Below the pieces are notes generated by a model that made no database searches, was not told where the DNA came from, and saw only the letters and a list, made by a program, of their open reading frames with translations. Source: Lutraria lutraria (lineage: Eukaryota; Mollusca; Bivalvia; Venerida; Mactridae). From it: DNA of 64,000 nt. Position numbers and translations under genes: made by a program. Each line of letters starts with the position of its first letter. The stretch's first letter is position 1. This document shows positions 13,701 through 40,359 of this stretch, piece by piece. The stretch spans positions 36,005,380-36,069,379 of the forward strand of contig OZ026835.1 in assembly GCA_964023205.1 (NCBI GenBank). Reading direction: 5' to 3'.

Positions 13701-14623
13701 CTTTCTGACACTATAGTTACTTTTGCTGTCAAAATGTCTACAGCAAAACCGGATGTCAAACTACAGGTATATTTTACTAAAGTGCCTAAAGTGTCTAGAC
13801 AAGGTTAGTATTCGATACGACAGAGGTGGATTAAAATTCGACACCCGGTAAAATCGCGTGAGGGCAGTTTCGTTATGGCAAGCGGGCCGAAATGTAATGT
13901 CAGAGGGTAACATTACGGATTGTCACCCTCTGACGTCACATGAGACTATAGAGTAAATAAGTCACGTGAGGTATAATAATATAGAATCATACATGTGTGC
14001 TTGATCTGTGTTACCTATGTATTGAGACATCCCAACCTGTTAAACAGTGCATACCAGTGCAGTGAACCATAAACGGTCAGTAATTGTCATGAAAAGTAAG
14101 ATGCAGACCAAATTCACACCGGAACATTCTATGCCTCGCGGCAATCTCATTGTTAAAGGTGCGAAGTTGGCGACGCTGTGATCAACAATCGTGTCATCAT
14201 TTACACGCGACTGCCGCAGGCGGTTTGTTTATATTGACTTCCACAATTGATTTCTGAATTAATCAGGATTAGTTTGGGTATTACGTTTAGGTAGATAATT
14301 AAAATGTGACCAACGCACAAATGAGTGTTCCATTTTCGGACTTTAGATTCCGAAAAGCAAAAGTCATACTTTTTCGAGATTTTAGCCAAAATGAATTTTC
14401 TTGAGCCAAATTTTATTTCTTTGAGCCATTGGCTCAATTGGCGAACGCCAGCGCTAGCCCTGTGTTTGATGATAAATGATAAGTACCTTATACAAGCTAT
14501 AGTATTGAAGTCACTGACACAACCATTCACTAAAACATCTGCTGCAGGTGTAGAATTCATGGTCACTATGGTAATATTCTCAGTTGACCAAGCTGAGTGA
14601 GTGGTCATCTCATTCTGACCCAT
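4785..14623 (-). CDS. Multi-pass membrane protein, nine coding exons, 463 aa, family not recognised
   Basis: Exons assembled by eye on the minus strand: 14623-14487, 12893-12756, 11529-11432, 10735-10594, 10044-9980, 9435-9401, 8731-8687, 7738-7631, 5408-4785. Every junction is AG/GT and all phases agree. The ATG follows directly after an acceptor, so a non-coding 5' exon is expected upstream. Residues 1-46 are polar with two N-glycosylation sequons (NIT at 16, NST at 23). About six hydrophobic helices follow (near 47-66, 79-95, 97-115, 128-149, 172-189, 211-237), with short loops such as VGDRTTGCSAIF at 194-205. The tail, 257-463, is Ser/Asn/Gln/Lys/Pro-rich and looks disordered and cytosolic. 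This suggests an orphan transporter- or receptor-like protein; I cannot name it. It is transcribed divergently from the TAK1 gene. Exon edges are inferred and an extra small exon could be missing. Confidence 0.75.
5468..5714. repeat. Dispersed inverted-end repeat (GTCAAACC family)
   Basis: Lies in the last intron of the membrane protein gene. Its right end reads CAGGTTAGACTGTA and the left end is a decayed inverse (TACAGCCAAATATGTG). The interior has alternating phrases such as AATAAAGACCACC and AAAATGACCACC. The same family recurs at 12992-13130, 24433-24667, 43780-43936, 55374-55556, 62547-62707 and 63480-63664. It is non-coding and probably a MITE with a TA target (inference). Confidence 0.6.
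7834..8328. mobile_element. TA-flanked MITE relative (495 bp)
   Basis: The ends CTGTAGAAC and GTTCTACAG are exact inverses and sit between TA dinucleotides. The first 60 and last 60 bp are rich in TTCGCG/CGCGAA motifs, and the middle is unique AT-rich sequence. The termini resemble the 207-bp elements at 2257 and 4458. It sits in the intron between exons 8731-8687 and 7738-7631 of the membrane protein gene. Open frames across it are not supported. Confidence 0.65.
8906..9133 (-). mobile_element. tRNA-derived SINE-like repeat, uninterrupted copy
   Basis: On the minus strand the element starts with a decayed tRNA head (GCTGAGTGGTTAGTGAACTA, then a B-box-like TTTGAATCC) and continues through a body containing AAATTTGTCAAAAATG and TCCATATATGGAG. 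Related copies are at 35716-36411 (split by a hAT-type MITE) and 45205-45413. This copy shows the unsplit target site. Confidence 0.6.
10267..10507 (+). mobile_element. tRNA-derived SINE, RUDI-like
   Basis: The 5' end GCCTCCGTGGTCGAGTGG is a clear tRNA-type A-box region, followed by a degenerate B-box, a body (GGCAGATGCTTACGGAGTCT) and a 3' end CCCTAAATAAATGC. This organisation resembles the RUDI SINEs known from bivalves; the family name is from memory, not a search. It lies in an intron of the membrane protein gene. Confidence 0.6.
10858..11391. repeat. Three diverged copies of a ~100-bp unit
   Basis: Copies near 10858-10962, 11010-11107 and 11287-11391 share a block running from CARTCACAAAACAGCAAA-like sequence through AATCTATGGCCTTAAAA to AACAGCAAAATGTGCC. 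They differ by many substitutions, so the duplication is old. They are intronic and no coding frame is shared. Confidence 0.6.
11641..11657. repeat. Poly-C run
   Basis: A homopolymer of 17 C inside an intron of the membrane protein gene. Comparable runs occur at 22815-22834 (G), about 33866-33881 and 34001-34010 (C), 45906-45918 (C) and 63577-63586 (C). Lengths at such sites are prone to sequencing error. Confidence 0.8.
11964..12099. repeat. 38-bp tandem repeat, 3.5 units
   Basis: The unit is about GTACACCCCTGAAAAAATGC followed by ATGAAAAATATCAACAAA. The last unit is truncated. Intronic and non-coding. Confidence 0.75.
12992..13130. repeat. Partial copy of the GTCAAACC dispersed repeat
   Basis: Begins TACAGTCAAACCAGTGAACA and shares phrases such as GGTCATTTTGTTCTAAATGA with the copies at 5468 and 24433. 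The right inverted end is missing or too decayed to see. Confidence 0.5.
13413..13599. repeat. Palindromic MITE-like hairpin
   Basis: The outer arms are a near-perfect inverse over about 28 bp (AAATATCACATCCCACATAG against its complement ending 13599). A second inverted pair lies inside (GTTCACCC..AAGTAATGTC and GACATTACTT..GGGTGAAC). The left-arm segment AGCTTCATTTCAATTTCTAT recurs inverted at about 13650-13698 in the neighbouring element, so the two are related or nested. Confidence 0.65.
13602..13981. mobile_element. Short inverted-repeat element
   Basis: Ends are TTTATTATACC and GGTATAATAATA. The interior contains TGTAATGTCAGAGGGTAACA facing ACGGATTGTCACCCTCTGAC, a second inverted pair. 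Adjacent to, and sharing sequence with, the palindrome at 13413-13599. No transposase was seen. Confidence 0.45.
14090..14470. mobile_element. Degenerate relative of the 15778-16696 element
   Basis: Shares blocks in the same order with 15778-16696: ATGCCTCGCGGCAATCTCAT, GTGCGAAGTTGG, CTTCCACAATTGATTT, GAGCCA-rich sequence and a final CGCTAGCCCTGTG. It ends about 17 bp from the splice donor of the first coding exon (14487) of the membrane protein gene. Confidence 0.55.
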
Positions 14624-15067
14624 CTGTAAGTAAACAAAATGTTCTTAAACACTTCAAATGCCTTTTGAATTTAGTAATTACATAACATTAACAATAGACA
14701 AAATGATAGTAAAATATAAGAAATACGGTATATATTATTTGCTCAAAAACAATATTTACATGACGCCTTTGTATAGCCACATCGAGTAAAAGTGTTGTCA
14801 GCTATTTTTTTCTTATTTTTTGCAATGTCATTGAAAAATACTGTGCTATATTTCTATCAGAATGTTCAGTTTTTATTGCAAGTAAAAGTCTCAGTTTCAC
14901 TGATAAGATTTCTTTCTAGGTAAAATAATACCTACTTTAATTTTGACATACAAAAAGCTAATGGGGGTTTATTAATAAAATCATTTGTCCGCTAAATTAA
15001 TATGCATTACCACTAAATGTAATGGAAGACTTGATTCATGAATCAGGTTCATATAATCAGTTGATAC

Positions 15068-15312
15068 TTAAGGCCATCCTTAAAAAATATTTGTTTTGGG
15101 TAACGCTACCATCTAAAAAAAAAACACGGCCCTACCTAACTTTTTTTTGGCTTCTTTGGTAAGAATTTAAAAAAAAAAAAGAAATAGCATTCTGACATGC
15201 ATTTTGAGTTCAACATAAAAAATAGACTGTAAAAAATCCTACCTAAACCTATCCACTAAAAATGTTCGGTTAGTACAAAAAAAGTTCAGACATTTTTAAG
15301 GATTACCTTTAG
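15068..15312. repeat. Small inverted-repeat element
   Basis: The left end TTAAGGCCATCCTTAAAAAA and right end TTTTTAAGGATTACCTTTAG are imperfect inverses. The interior is low-complexity with poly-A runs. A half-copy of the end (ACCATCCTTAAAAAAACTTG) is seen at 30962, so the element is dispersed. Confidence 0.45.
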
Positions 15313-15777
15313 ACGAAAGTATAAAATTGCCTGTTTTGTATCATTAATGGAGAGTAAGAGCACCATCTAAAAAACTAAATTGACTAGAATATGAGATATC
15401 TGAAAGGTGAACTACATGTATTTGAAATTTTGAGGGCATGAAAAAAATGTGTTGTTTTTTTGCATTATTTCTGGTTACCCCTAATTTTTAACTTGGGTCA
15501 CATTTAAAATTTGTTGTTTGTGTTATTGTATGAAAATTCATGGATTTTTTTACTATGTTTGAAATAGTTGCAGCTTTTATACTTAGTTTGGAATACAGTA
15601 CATCTTCTCCAGAGCGGCCCTTTCGTAAGCAACAACCTTCCTTCAATAACAGCATGCATGATTATTTCCCACTGACTGCACAATTTAATACTAACCTCCA
15701 ATTTCAAAATATAGTAACTGGAAACTAGAGCTTATTTTTACAAGCCAACATAACCATGGCAGCTACATATATACTAA

Positions 15778-16696
15778 GCAGGGCCCACACTGGCTTGAAA
15801 AAAGTTGGAGCCACTTTTTGCAACGCGACGCTACATGAGGCGACGCGAATTGTCGAGAACGTACTTAGGTCTGTATACCTTCACAGCAAAATGTAGTTAT
15901 GAGTTAGCAAAGTTTAGCAGAACCAACACAAGATTACATTAATTTTCAAATACAGTCACCACTATTAAAGTCCTTTGTTGTTAACATTAACAAGCACAAA
16001 CAGTCCAACATATTCAAAAGTAACTCATTTTATGTTTTGAATTTTATTTCATTCCATAACCAATTCACAAAATAGACACACAACAGGATAAAATATATAT
16101 TTTTTTATTTCAACGTTTTTCCGTAAAATACACGTCTCCGTATGACCGGAACACCGGAATTGGACCGTGCAGCGGGCGTTTATTCATGATTATGATAATT
16201 AGTTCTATTCGGCGATGTTTCGCCTTTATCCTTATACATCGATACGTAAAGCGAAAGTAGGTTTTAGAAAATGATTACTTAGGTCATCTGGTCGACCTTA
16301 AACAACAACGCGCATTTATATTAATCTGTCATTTACGTGCTTAATTGGACAGATCAACATAAACAAGCACTAACTGTGAAAAATAAGGGTAAGACCAAGT
16401 GCAATCTATGCCTCGCGGCAATCTCATTTGTTAGAAGTGCGAAGTTGGTGATGCAAATCGCAATCAGGATTAACAATCATACAGTATATGACACGCGACT
16501 TCCACAATTGATTTTTGAATGACTTAATTAGCGCCATCGGCAAAATGTCCGAGGACACATATAAACCAGTCTATTAAACTATTCTGGAGGTTAAAAATGA
16601 GATTTTAAACACTTTCGCCACTCGTAATTTTTTGGAGCCACTTTGGTCGGACTTTCGCCAATTAGCTCAAGTGGTGATCGACAGCGTGGGCCCTGC
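15778..16696. mobile_element. 919-bp inverted-repeat DNA element, Harbinger-like
   Basis: The ends GCAGGGCCCAC and GTGGGCCCTGC are perfect 11-bp inverses, with weaker pairing beyond. The element is flanked by TAA on both sides (15775-15777 and 16697-16699). A 3-bp TAA/TTA duplication is typical of PIF/Harbinger elements (established knowledge); no transposase is present, so it would be non-autonomous. It lies in the predicted 5' intron of the membrane protein gene. Confidence 0.65.
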
Positions 16697-17265
16697 TAAG
16701 TCTAAGATTTTTGCGTCAAATTACAGCAAATGTGGAAGGTGCAATAAACACTTATAAATATACAAAACATACATTAATTATGCAAATTCTATGATAATAT
16801 CATTCCAGAGACAAAAATGACATTATTGTTGTTGAAACATGCCCCGGGGGTGTGATTGCAGTTTGCATACATACAGAACACTTGCTGGAAGGTATTACTT
16901 TTATTGTTTAAGTAAACTGACATAGTTAAGCACATCTAGCATGGATGTGTACACTTTATTTAAAATCTATAGAGCCTGACAATTTGAAATTCTCTAAAAA
17001 GAGGAAAAATACCACTCCAGATGACCTCAGAATGAACTAAATGTCACGGTGACCGGATATATTTATCCGAAACAGTTCCACTTTAGTGACTTACTGCTAG
17101 CATTATCACTTCCGAAATGTCTTTGATGAGCATAACACAAAGTAATTGAATACATAAATGTTTACCTTGAAAACGTTAATATCAATATGGACGATGCATC
17201 ATTGATACTAAAAATGTGCTAATATACTCAAGTAAACACAACTAAAAGATGTACGAGGTCTTACA

Positions 17266-17379
17266 CCGGAAATTGATTTAGATTTACTTCCGGTAGAATT
17301 TGACAGAAAACAAAGAGGAAATTGAGAGAAGTTAGCGCGAAGTTTCATAATGTTGTAGGTAGAAAGTATTGATATCGCC
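17266..17379. promoter_or_regulatory. Candidate bidirectional promoter with ETS-like sites
   Basis: The space lies between the TAK1 start codon (17380) and a consensus minus-strand donor at 17265 (exon CCGGT, then gtaaga on the minus strand), the likely end of the non-coding first exon of the membrane protein gene. The region holds ACTTCCGGT (17286-17294), a full ETS/GABP-type site, and a second facing CACCGGAAAT at 17264-17273. No TATA box is evident. Head-to-head housekeeping genes often use ETS sites. The donor and both transcription starts are inferred. Confidence 0.5.
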
Positions 17380-32845
<15,466 letters not shown>

Positions 32846-33166
32846 TTGGATGATTTAAAAAATGCTACAATTTCATTGGATGACAAAAATTATATTGCTG
32901 TAGAGTGGCTGACTAAACAATTGATGCTAGAATTTTATTGGATATTTCTTAGTAATAGAAACTTCAGATTGAATGAGCATCCATCCAGCAATTTGATTGT
33001 TATAGATTAAATCACCTTCAAATTGAATTACTGGACATTATCTTTGAAAACTCTGTACAAATAATGTTTGGTTTCTACAGTTTATACTCTGTGAAAAGAC
33101 TGGTCAAGAAAAGCATATTATACAAGGCTCTGATATCATGCTTGACATGATTTCTGATTGAATAAA
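32846..33166 (+). other. MAP3K7: TAK1 3' UTR with candidate poly(A) signal
   Basis: The TGA at 32843-32845 is followed by AT-rich sequence containing three loosely related phrases (ATTGGATGA, ATTGGATAT). The first canonical AATAAA is at 33161-33166. A later cleavage site is possible. Confidence 0.45.
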
Positions 33167-33847
33167 TAACCACAGCAGCATATTAAACCATTAAGTATGT
33201 GGGTGTGGCTAGGAAGTAGTGTCTCCTTATTGGTTGAATACAGTAAAACTGTGATCTGATTGGATAATATTTCACTGGACTTAAGGCCAATAGAACATAA
33301 TTTTGTTGTGAGGAGAGATGCACTAATCGCAATGGAACTCCAAGAAGTGCACACTATACATGTTTATATTGTATTTAATTTTGGAAATAAGATTTAGCTT
33401 AGTACCCTTTAACCAAGCTACAATGTAACTCAACTGTGTTGGACAGACCCTAAGTGCGTTTTATGATAATTGTATGAACCAACTGTTCATATGGGGTCTG
33501 GTATTCATATATTCTTATTACGTAAAAATGATTGTGTCATATACTAGTGAGATTGTGTATATGCCATGTAGATATTTATGTATTGAATGTAATTATTTTA
33601 TTACATATGATTTTACTCAACAAAATATGTGTTTACTTATGTTATTATGCTTGCGTTTGAATGAAAAACATCAACATGATCAAATTATGCCTTGTGGTCA
33701 ACATTGGTTCAGCAATGACAGTAGACATAGGACTTACCAAGAACTAGTCATATCAAGTTTCACCTGTTGATAGATTTAAAACTTAGACCATAATTATAGA
33801 CTTAAGTAAACCCACCGTAAAAAGTCCATTGCAAGTGATTTGAAGTG

Positions 33848-34186
33848 AGTGTAGGACATTTGCGCCCCCCCCCCCCCCCCCAGTAGAAATGGTAGGTAGG
33901 ACGTTTGTCACCCTCGTGCTTATTTCTAAGTGGACATTTGCCTTGCTTATTTTATTAGTGGACATTTGCCCCCATGTGCTTAGTTTTAGTGACCATTTAC
34001 CCCCCCCCCCAAGTCTATTTTTCAAGTAATTTTTAAAACCTATGTAATATATAATGTTTTTTTGGGGGGGCAAATGTCCACTTGGAAAATATGCTAGGGC
34101 GGATCAAATATCCACTAAGACATAAGCACTGGGGACAAAAATAAGCTCCGGGGGCAAATGTCCTACATACCATTTCTACTAGGATA
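33848..34186. repeat. Inverted repeat with C- and G-runs
   Basis: The left end TGTAGGACATTTGCGCCCCC..CAGTAGAAATGGTAGG faces the right end GGGGGCAAATGTCCTACATA..CCATTTCTACTAGG. The phrase GGACATTTGCCCC recurs several times between them. No coding potential; probably a decayed MITE-like element. Confidence 0.55.
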
Positions 34187-34189
34187 TCC

Positions 34190-35711
34190 ACATGACCATT
34201 TTTTTATTCACTCGTATATAGTTATTTATTTATTTAAGCTATTTTCCTTAAAATAACCATAAATGAAGAATGCAGGCAACCGTGCCTAAGATTTTTGATA
34301 TTTTCCTCCGTTCATTATGTCCTCGCTGTTTATTACGTAATACGCCATAGATTAAAAATGAAAACAAGTACCAAAATCTTGTTTTCCCCGTATAAACATT
34401 TCCTAAAAAATACCGAAAACCGTTTTGAAATCCATCATCAAACTTCATTCGAAAATGACATCTATTGTGGTTTTTAAGCGAGCAATTAACAACATAAGTT
34501 CACATCATTATCGTCTTATGAAATCAACGAATTTCGATTAATTGATGCATCCCATTCAATTTTGATAGCAAAAAAATCGTTTACTCTTCAATCATTGAAA
34601 AACATGCCCAGGTTTGATGTCTTGTAAGAGATTTTATAACGAATTATTGTCAATAACAAATTAAAATGGTAATGGTATCGTATCGTACCAGCACAATGAA
34701 TAACACGATAGCGATTAATTGATGTTTTAGTGTTGATTCATATTACTGTCAAGGATGCAATCACAAGCTGTAAATTGTGTAAAATTCACCACAAGGTATG
34801 CATAAACATAACATAATTTGTTACCAAACACGCATGATTTTATTTGCTTGAACTTAAGAAGCGTATATTTTGTTGTCTTGCAAAACCTATCAAGTATCCA
34901 TGGTTAATACAAGCGTAGTCCCGTAGTAACTATTATTTTTTGTCATCCGCACACTGTTCAGTGTATACGTGAACGATATGACAATAACGTGACGCAAATT
35001 TTATGTAGCATGACGCGACGTCAAAAATCCATCAAAATGGCTCGTATATGATAATAATAACAACGACATATTTCCAACTTTCGCTTGGCGTTTTACCTTT
35101 CAAATCGTACCATAATGAATGAATAACATGACTGTATAAAACTTAAATGACAAGCTGACATAACAAGCAGTCGTATTTAATCCGCAAGAATTAGTATTGC
35201 TTCTGTCAGTCAATAACAGATACGGTGGATGAGCTTTTGTTTTCTAACAAACTTGCTAAAACTGCCGTTCTTTTCATGGGCGATACAGGTAGCGCATTTT
35301 TTTAATTATAACAAAGCCCAGGTCTTCTCCAGTCTGTTTTATTAGATCTCCTGTTGTTTTTTTGTTTGACCTATATACGATGTGTTTTATCTAGAAAAAA
35401 TGACGATGGATTTCCATGTAATGTGTCTCATATTTAAACAAATTATTACGAGTTCGTATATCTAAACCATTAATCATGTCAAAAACAACTTAACACTAGA
35501 CATGAATTATAAATGCTAATTATTCCGGTCTAAAAGGGCAGTTATAACTAGCGTAAACTATTTTATTATTCTCAATTTGTTTTATTGCAATGATAGATAG
35601 TTTAACTGTACATCAGATGTAAAATGTGTAGCTTTGATCTGCGTCTTATTTTTCATTTCAGTGAGATATAAAAAACAAACACTTTTTTTCTGCAATATGG
35701 CATGCAGTTAT
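34190..35711. other. Intergenic region, nothing recognised
   Basis: Unique AT-rich sequence downstream of TAK1. No exon chain with consistent phases, no RNA gene and no repeated element were found on either strand. Confidence 0.4.
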
Positions 35712-35715
35712 ATAA

Positions 35716-36411
35716 GGCAGCTGGTTCACCTACTCAGTTTTTCCGGACTGTATTCTGGCCAGTACTAACTAACTCTTCCACAAGAAGCTAGCAACTTTTT
35801 CATATATGAACCAAAGGCACTCGATTACGTGATTTTTATACGTTAACAGACGTTATTTTTCAATTTCACCCATCAAACAACGCAAACGTGTCGAAAGAAA
35901 AATCTTCATCTTTTTTCCTTATTGGGTGTATAAAATACTCCAAGGTAGTGAACTCGCCATCTTTTCGATTGACGGTAGTGACGAAAATAAGCGTGGATCC
36001 CGGCTTTCCTTCTAATCTGCACGTGCTTTCGGGGAACCTTGCTTTCGTTGTTGTGTTCCCCAACTTTAAACGTTTTGACAGCTTTTACAAGGAAAGCCGG
36101 GACCCACGCTTATTTGTCAATCGAAAAGATGGCGAGTTCACTACCTTAGAGTATTTTATATACTCAATAAGGGAAAAAATGAAGATTTTTCCTTCGACAG
36201 ATTTGCGTTGTTTGATGTGTGAAATTGAAAAATAACGTCTGTAAACGTATAAAAATCACGGAATCGAGTGCCTATGATATGAACGTAAATCGACAATTTT
36301 GTTAAAATTTTGTATGACCTGCTGTAACTGGGATTCGACCAGATGACCAGGTTTCCGTGAAGTCCAGCAAACTAATCACTGGACTACAGCTGAGGCCCAG
36401 CCCAGTATGCG
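35716..36411 (-). mobile_element. SINE-like repeat split by a hAT-type MITE
   Basis: Outer parts match the repeats at 8906-9133 and 45205-45413: GCTGGTTCACC and CTAACTCTTCCACAAGAAGC on the left, TATGACCTGCTGTAAC and the tRNA-like head (minus strand, about 36410-36330) on the right. They are separated by the 465-bp insertion at 35812-36276. The other two copies show the uninterrupted order. Confidence 0.65.
35812..36276. mobile_element. hAT-type foldback MITE, 465 bp
   Basis: Runs from CAAAGGCACTCGATTACG to CGGAATCGAGTGCCTATG, with arms of about 180 bp that are near-complete inverses around a spacer of roughly 100 bp. Flanked by ATATGAAC on both sides (35804-35811 and 36277-36284). An 8-bp duplication and CANNG termini are hAT hallmarks. 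The same family is present at 42102-42213. Both 35888-36235 (plus) and 35866-36063 (minus) are open, but only because the arms mirror each other. Confidence 0.8.
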
Positions 36412-39400
36412 GGAGTGGATCAACCTCTACCCAATGGAGACTTTAATTTTAGGGCCTTACTGATATTTTTGTTAGAATGATAAATGCAGCTTCAACTCTG
36501 TTTACTGAAGTAAAAATAAAATCTTGATGAAGAAACATAAAAAAGAAGAAATGTTATCATTGAAATGAACCTCGATGTTTTTAGACAAAGAAAAAAGTTT
36601 CTGCACTTAATTACCGTGACGTGGCTTACTGTTTGACCCATAAACTTATCGGAGTTAATAGCGGCATCAATAAATCAAGAACTTAAAAAGGTTACAACAA
36701 ATGATACATTTTGGAAAGGTTAAACCAGTTTTATTTACCCACGTGCATCATGAATATGGGCCGGATTTATGGTGTTTACACCATTCCACAGTATTTCAGG
36801 GATAATCAACAGAAATAATTAAGGAATATTTGTGAATTGTTCCTCATTCTATACAATAGAATTGTCTTAAGGTTTACATATCATCGAATCAGTCTGTCGT
36901 ATGAAAGCATACACTGAAGTAAAACAAAATGTATCTAACAAAATTAATACGACGGAAATTTGGTAAAAAATGTTTTCTATGAAAAGGCAAAAAATGTCCG
37001 GTTATGTAATATAAATGAAATGCTTTATGTGCTTGACTATTTCACGACATCAACTTGTCTCCTCGTCAGTTGATGATTAATGAATGTTATAACCTTAATT
37101 TATTCTCCACGAAACGTAAACGGATGTAACTGATAACTGGCTTGTTTTATCAAAATGTACATTTTTTGCATATCTAGAACAACGTGTTAGGCTAAAAAAA
37201 CTAATTGTGTGTACGTAGTTTGGACCATAGAAAGCCTCGTCTGTTTGCCGTGTGTTTAAACACTTGACTGATGATGATAGGCCACGCGTCTGAAATCTGT
37301 TTGATATGAAATATTCTACCCAAAGTCATGTGTTCGCTACTTGCGCTTGTCTCCCGATTCATAAGGGTGAGCTGTAACATCCCCTGTCGAATAATAATTC
37401 TTGAACTATTCATGAATTATTCAAGAATAGTTCAGACAAATTCATGTTTTCATGAATTCCTTTCGAAGTGATTTGTTACTTTCTATGGAACATGGTGGTA
37501 CACACGCACTGGTGATTTCTAAACCAACCCACACATCGCCTGACTGTTAGCAGGTAGTTGTATAGAGGTAGATGCAACTTCCTCGATAATCGTATATGTA
37601 TTAACATAAGGTGTCGTCGCCTAGCTGGTGTATAGATGATCAATAATTTATCGATATTCTATTGTTTTAATAGCGATGTAGTACCGTAGCATAGCGGGAG
37701 AGTATTAGACGCCTGTTATTAAAATGGCTGTTGTTTTATTAATTATGGACTAATTCTTTTCAATGTAACCTTGTTAGAAAGCTGAAATATAGCCGATTTT
37801 GGAAGTGTACTTATTTTTTCCCTATCTTATAAATTGATCGAGAAATGACGAGTTAAATGAGATTCATTTTTTTTCGTTTATCACGCCGTGGTGAAAAAAA
37901 TGCCCGACATTGTGCACATGTTTTAGTTAAATGATCATTATCTTTTCACCAAAACATTTAATAAATATTGGAAGTAACAGAAGATTGTGTGCAGTAAGTG
38001 TTCCCAGTATCATTTTTGGTATAAGAAGTGAGGAAAACCACTTCATGTATGTCGCAGTAAGAGGCATACATTTTTTTAAAATGGTCAATTCGACCCCTTT
38101 TTTGAGAAATTTCACAACTACACAGAGGAAACATTGTCAACAAAATCGCCTTACTAATCAATGCAGATGATTCTTTAATGTATCAATCATTGAAAAATAT
38201 TGATTTTGAACAAATGCATTCATCGGCCTTTACGCCTGTTTTGCACCAATTTACCATTTATTCACGTCTTTCTGCCAATTTTCCGCCATTTTTCAAAATA
38301 CTCGATCGGCAATGTCGAACTTTTTCCCATTAATTTAGCCTAATTCCAAGACGATACATCAAAATTATTCATGCATGCTTAATCTCGAAGTACTTAAATA
38401 TTACATTATACCATAAATATTTTCCGAAGATAAGTATTGATACGGCATAAATCAATAAAAGTTTTACTATATGTCCATTCTTTTCAATGCGACTGCGCAT
38501 GCGCGCGTGGATAACGACATGTGTTTCGACCGGATTTTTAGTTGCATCTACCATTAATACAACTACCTGCTGTTAGTGACGAACCTAACCAAGGCTCATA
38601 GCTAACTCTGTTTTTAAACGTTCAAATAAAATGCCATGTGGCCTTCCAAATGTAGCCGTACACTGCTCAATCCGATGCGCATTACCACGGTCAAGATTGC
38701 ATGTTTTATCATGACAGCATCTTAATGATTTTGTGGCAATAATGAAAACACTGTGCAACTTTCAAAAGAGTTTATAAATTGATGCGTAGTTTCCATTTAA
38801 TTAGTTCTTCAGTTAACTCGCAATTACAATTTTAGCTTAATTATGTTTCATATCAATTACAAAATCAAGCAAATAGTTGATTGCTGTGAATATTCTTAGT
38901 ATGTGTTTGTGATTTTTGGACTTGATTTTTATCAAAATCAAGTCCTTTGTAATCGTTGACTTATATTTTGTCGCTGGACTCCATAACAGCTTGGTTAAAA
39001 GAATGCCATATAAAGGAAATAGTACGCAACTAAATGGTATGTTTATATAGAAGTATCTGGAATATTTCCCCAATTAAGTGTGTCAGATCTAAATATATTT
39101 CAAATCATTTTATTGTAACTACATGGAAAGAGTCATGTATCTAAATAAGTGCTTGTCGGTAGATACATGAGATATTCAAATGCGTAGAATTGAAACCGCG
39201 TATTCACTGTCCAATGAAATTTCTTGCCGTAAAAGTAGTTCTACTTTCGGTTTTCGTTCGATAGTTCAGAAACATCTCTACGGACGTATTCATGCATTTG
39301 CAACAATCTACCATCGATGTATGTGTTTTGTGCCTTTCTAACATTTCTTGATATTACAAAGCGAATTTATATCTAATCGAATTTCCGTGATATTCACACC

Positions 39401-40296
39401 AACTAGTGTTAGTTTGATGACGGAATCGCTATTTATAGACTCGCTCCCCGCAGTGGCTAGTAGCAAAGCGTAGCCGGTGTGGGGAGTTTGATTTATCGAA
39501 GGTTGAATGTTTAAACTGCGGCTTACGAATAATAATTCGAGTCGCTAAATACGAACGTAAATTACTGGATACGTGCTTTTAAAAATTGCTGTTTAAGAGT
39601 TCCTTTTACGCCAGATTATTTAGAATTACATAATCACGTCTAAATTTCATGCAACATCGGGTTAACTATAGGTCATATAGGTCTTACACTACTGTGTCAG
39701 GACCTTTTTGATTTAAGTGACCCTGAATGTGTTCAATGCGACGATGTTCTGTTGTGTTAAAACCAGAAGAATCAATGTTTGTATTTACTGTTACTGAAGT
39801 GTTGTTTACTAGTTTGTGTACAATAAAGAGTTTTTAATGCAATTAAATTGTCTTAAATTAATGTGCTAATCATTAAACTTTCCAATATCAGACTTTTTTC
39901 ATCTTAAAATTTTAGCAAAGGGACTATAGTAAAGCCTTAGCGTATGTCATTTACCATAGTACATGCATATGACCTGCATTATAATATGAATGAAAAATCG
40001 GTCCGTAATTTTAAATGTTAAAATATTTGTATGGCCTCGAACGATGTGGGTACACATTTCTCTCTTTTGCCTCGTACGGTAAAAATCAAGTCCGACAGTA
40101 CTTTCAGTACTTTGATTTATATACGTACTTAATTGTTTCATATAAATATTCTCCTTTTTGGGTAAATAATGGTTCTGTAGAATTTCGTTGAAATTTTAAC
40201 TTTTTAGCATACCGGTCTAAACAAAAAACAATTTAACAAAATATTATCACATCCTTATTTTTGCAAAATGTGCAACCGAGCGTCAAAATCGTCGGT

Positions 40297-40359
40297 ATGA
40301 AAACATTGGACACTGACTGCAACATTATTTACAAGGAACACGTCGACAAGACAACATGA
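40297..40359 (+). promoter_or_regulatory. Upstream ORF of peptide gene copy 1 (20 codons)
   Basis: An ATG at 40297 opens 20 codons (MKTLDTDC... to ...DKTT) closed by TGA at 40357-40359, which overlaps the main start as ATGA. Copy 3 has the same 20-codon frame at the same spacing; copy 2 has a stop after three codons. If transcribed, it would allow termination-reinitiation control of the main frame. The transcription start is unknown. Confidence 0.45.

Noticed and set aside
35866..36235. Overlapping open frames on both strands
   Set aside because: Mirror images created by the arms of the hAT-type MITE.
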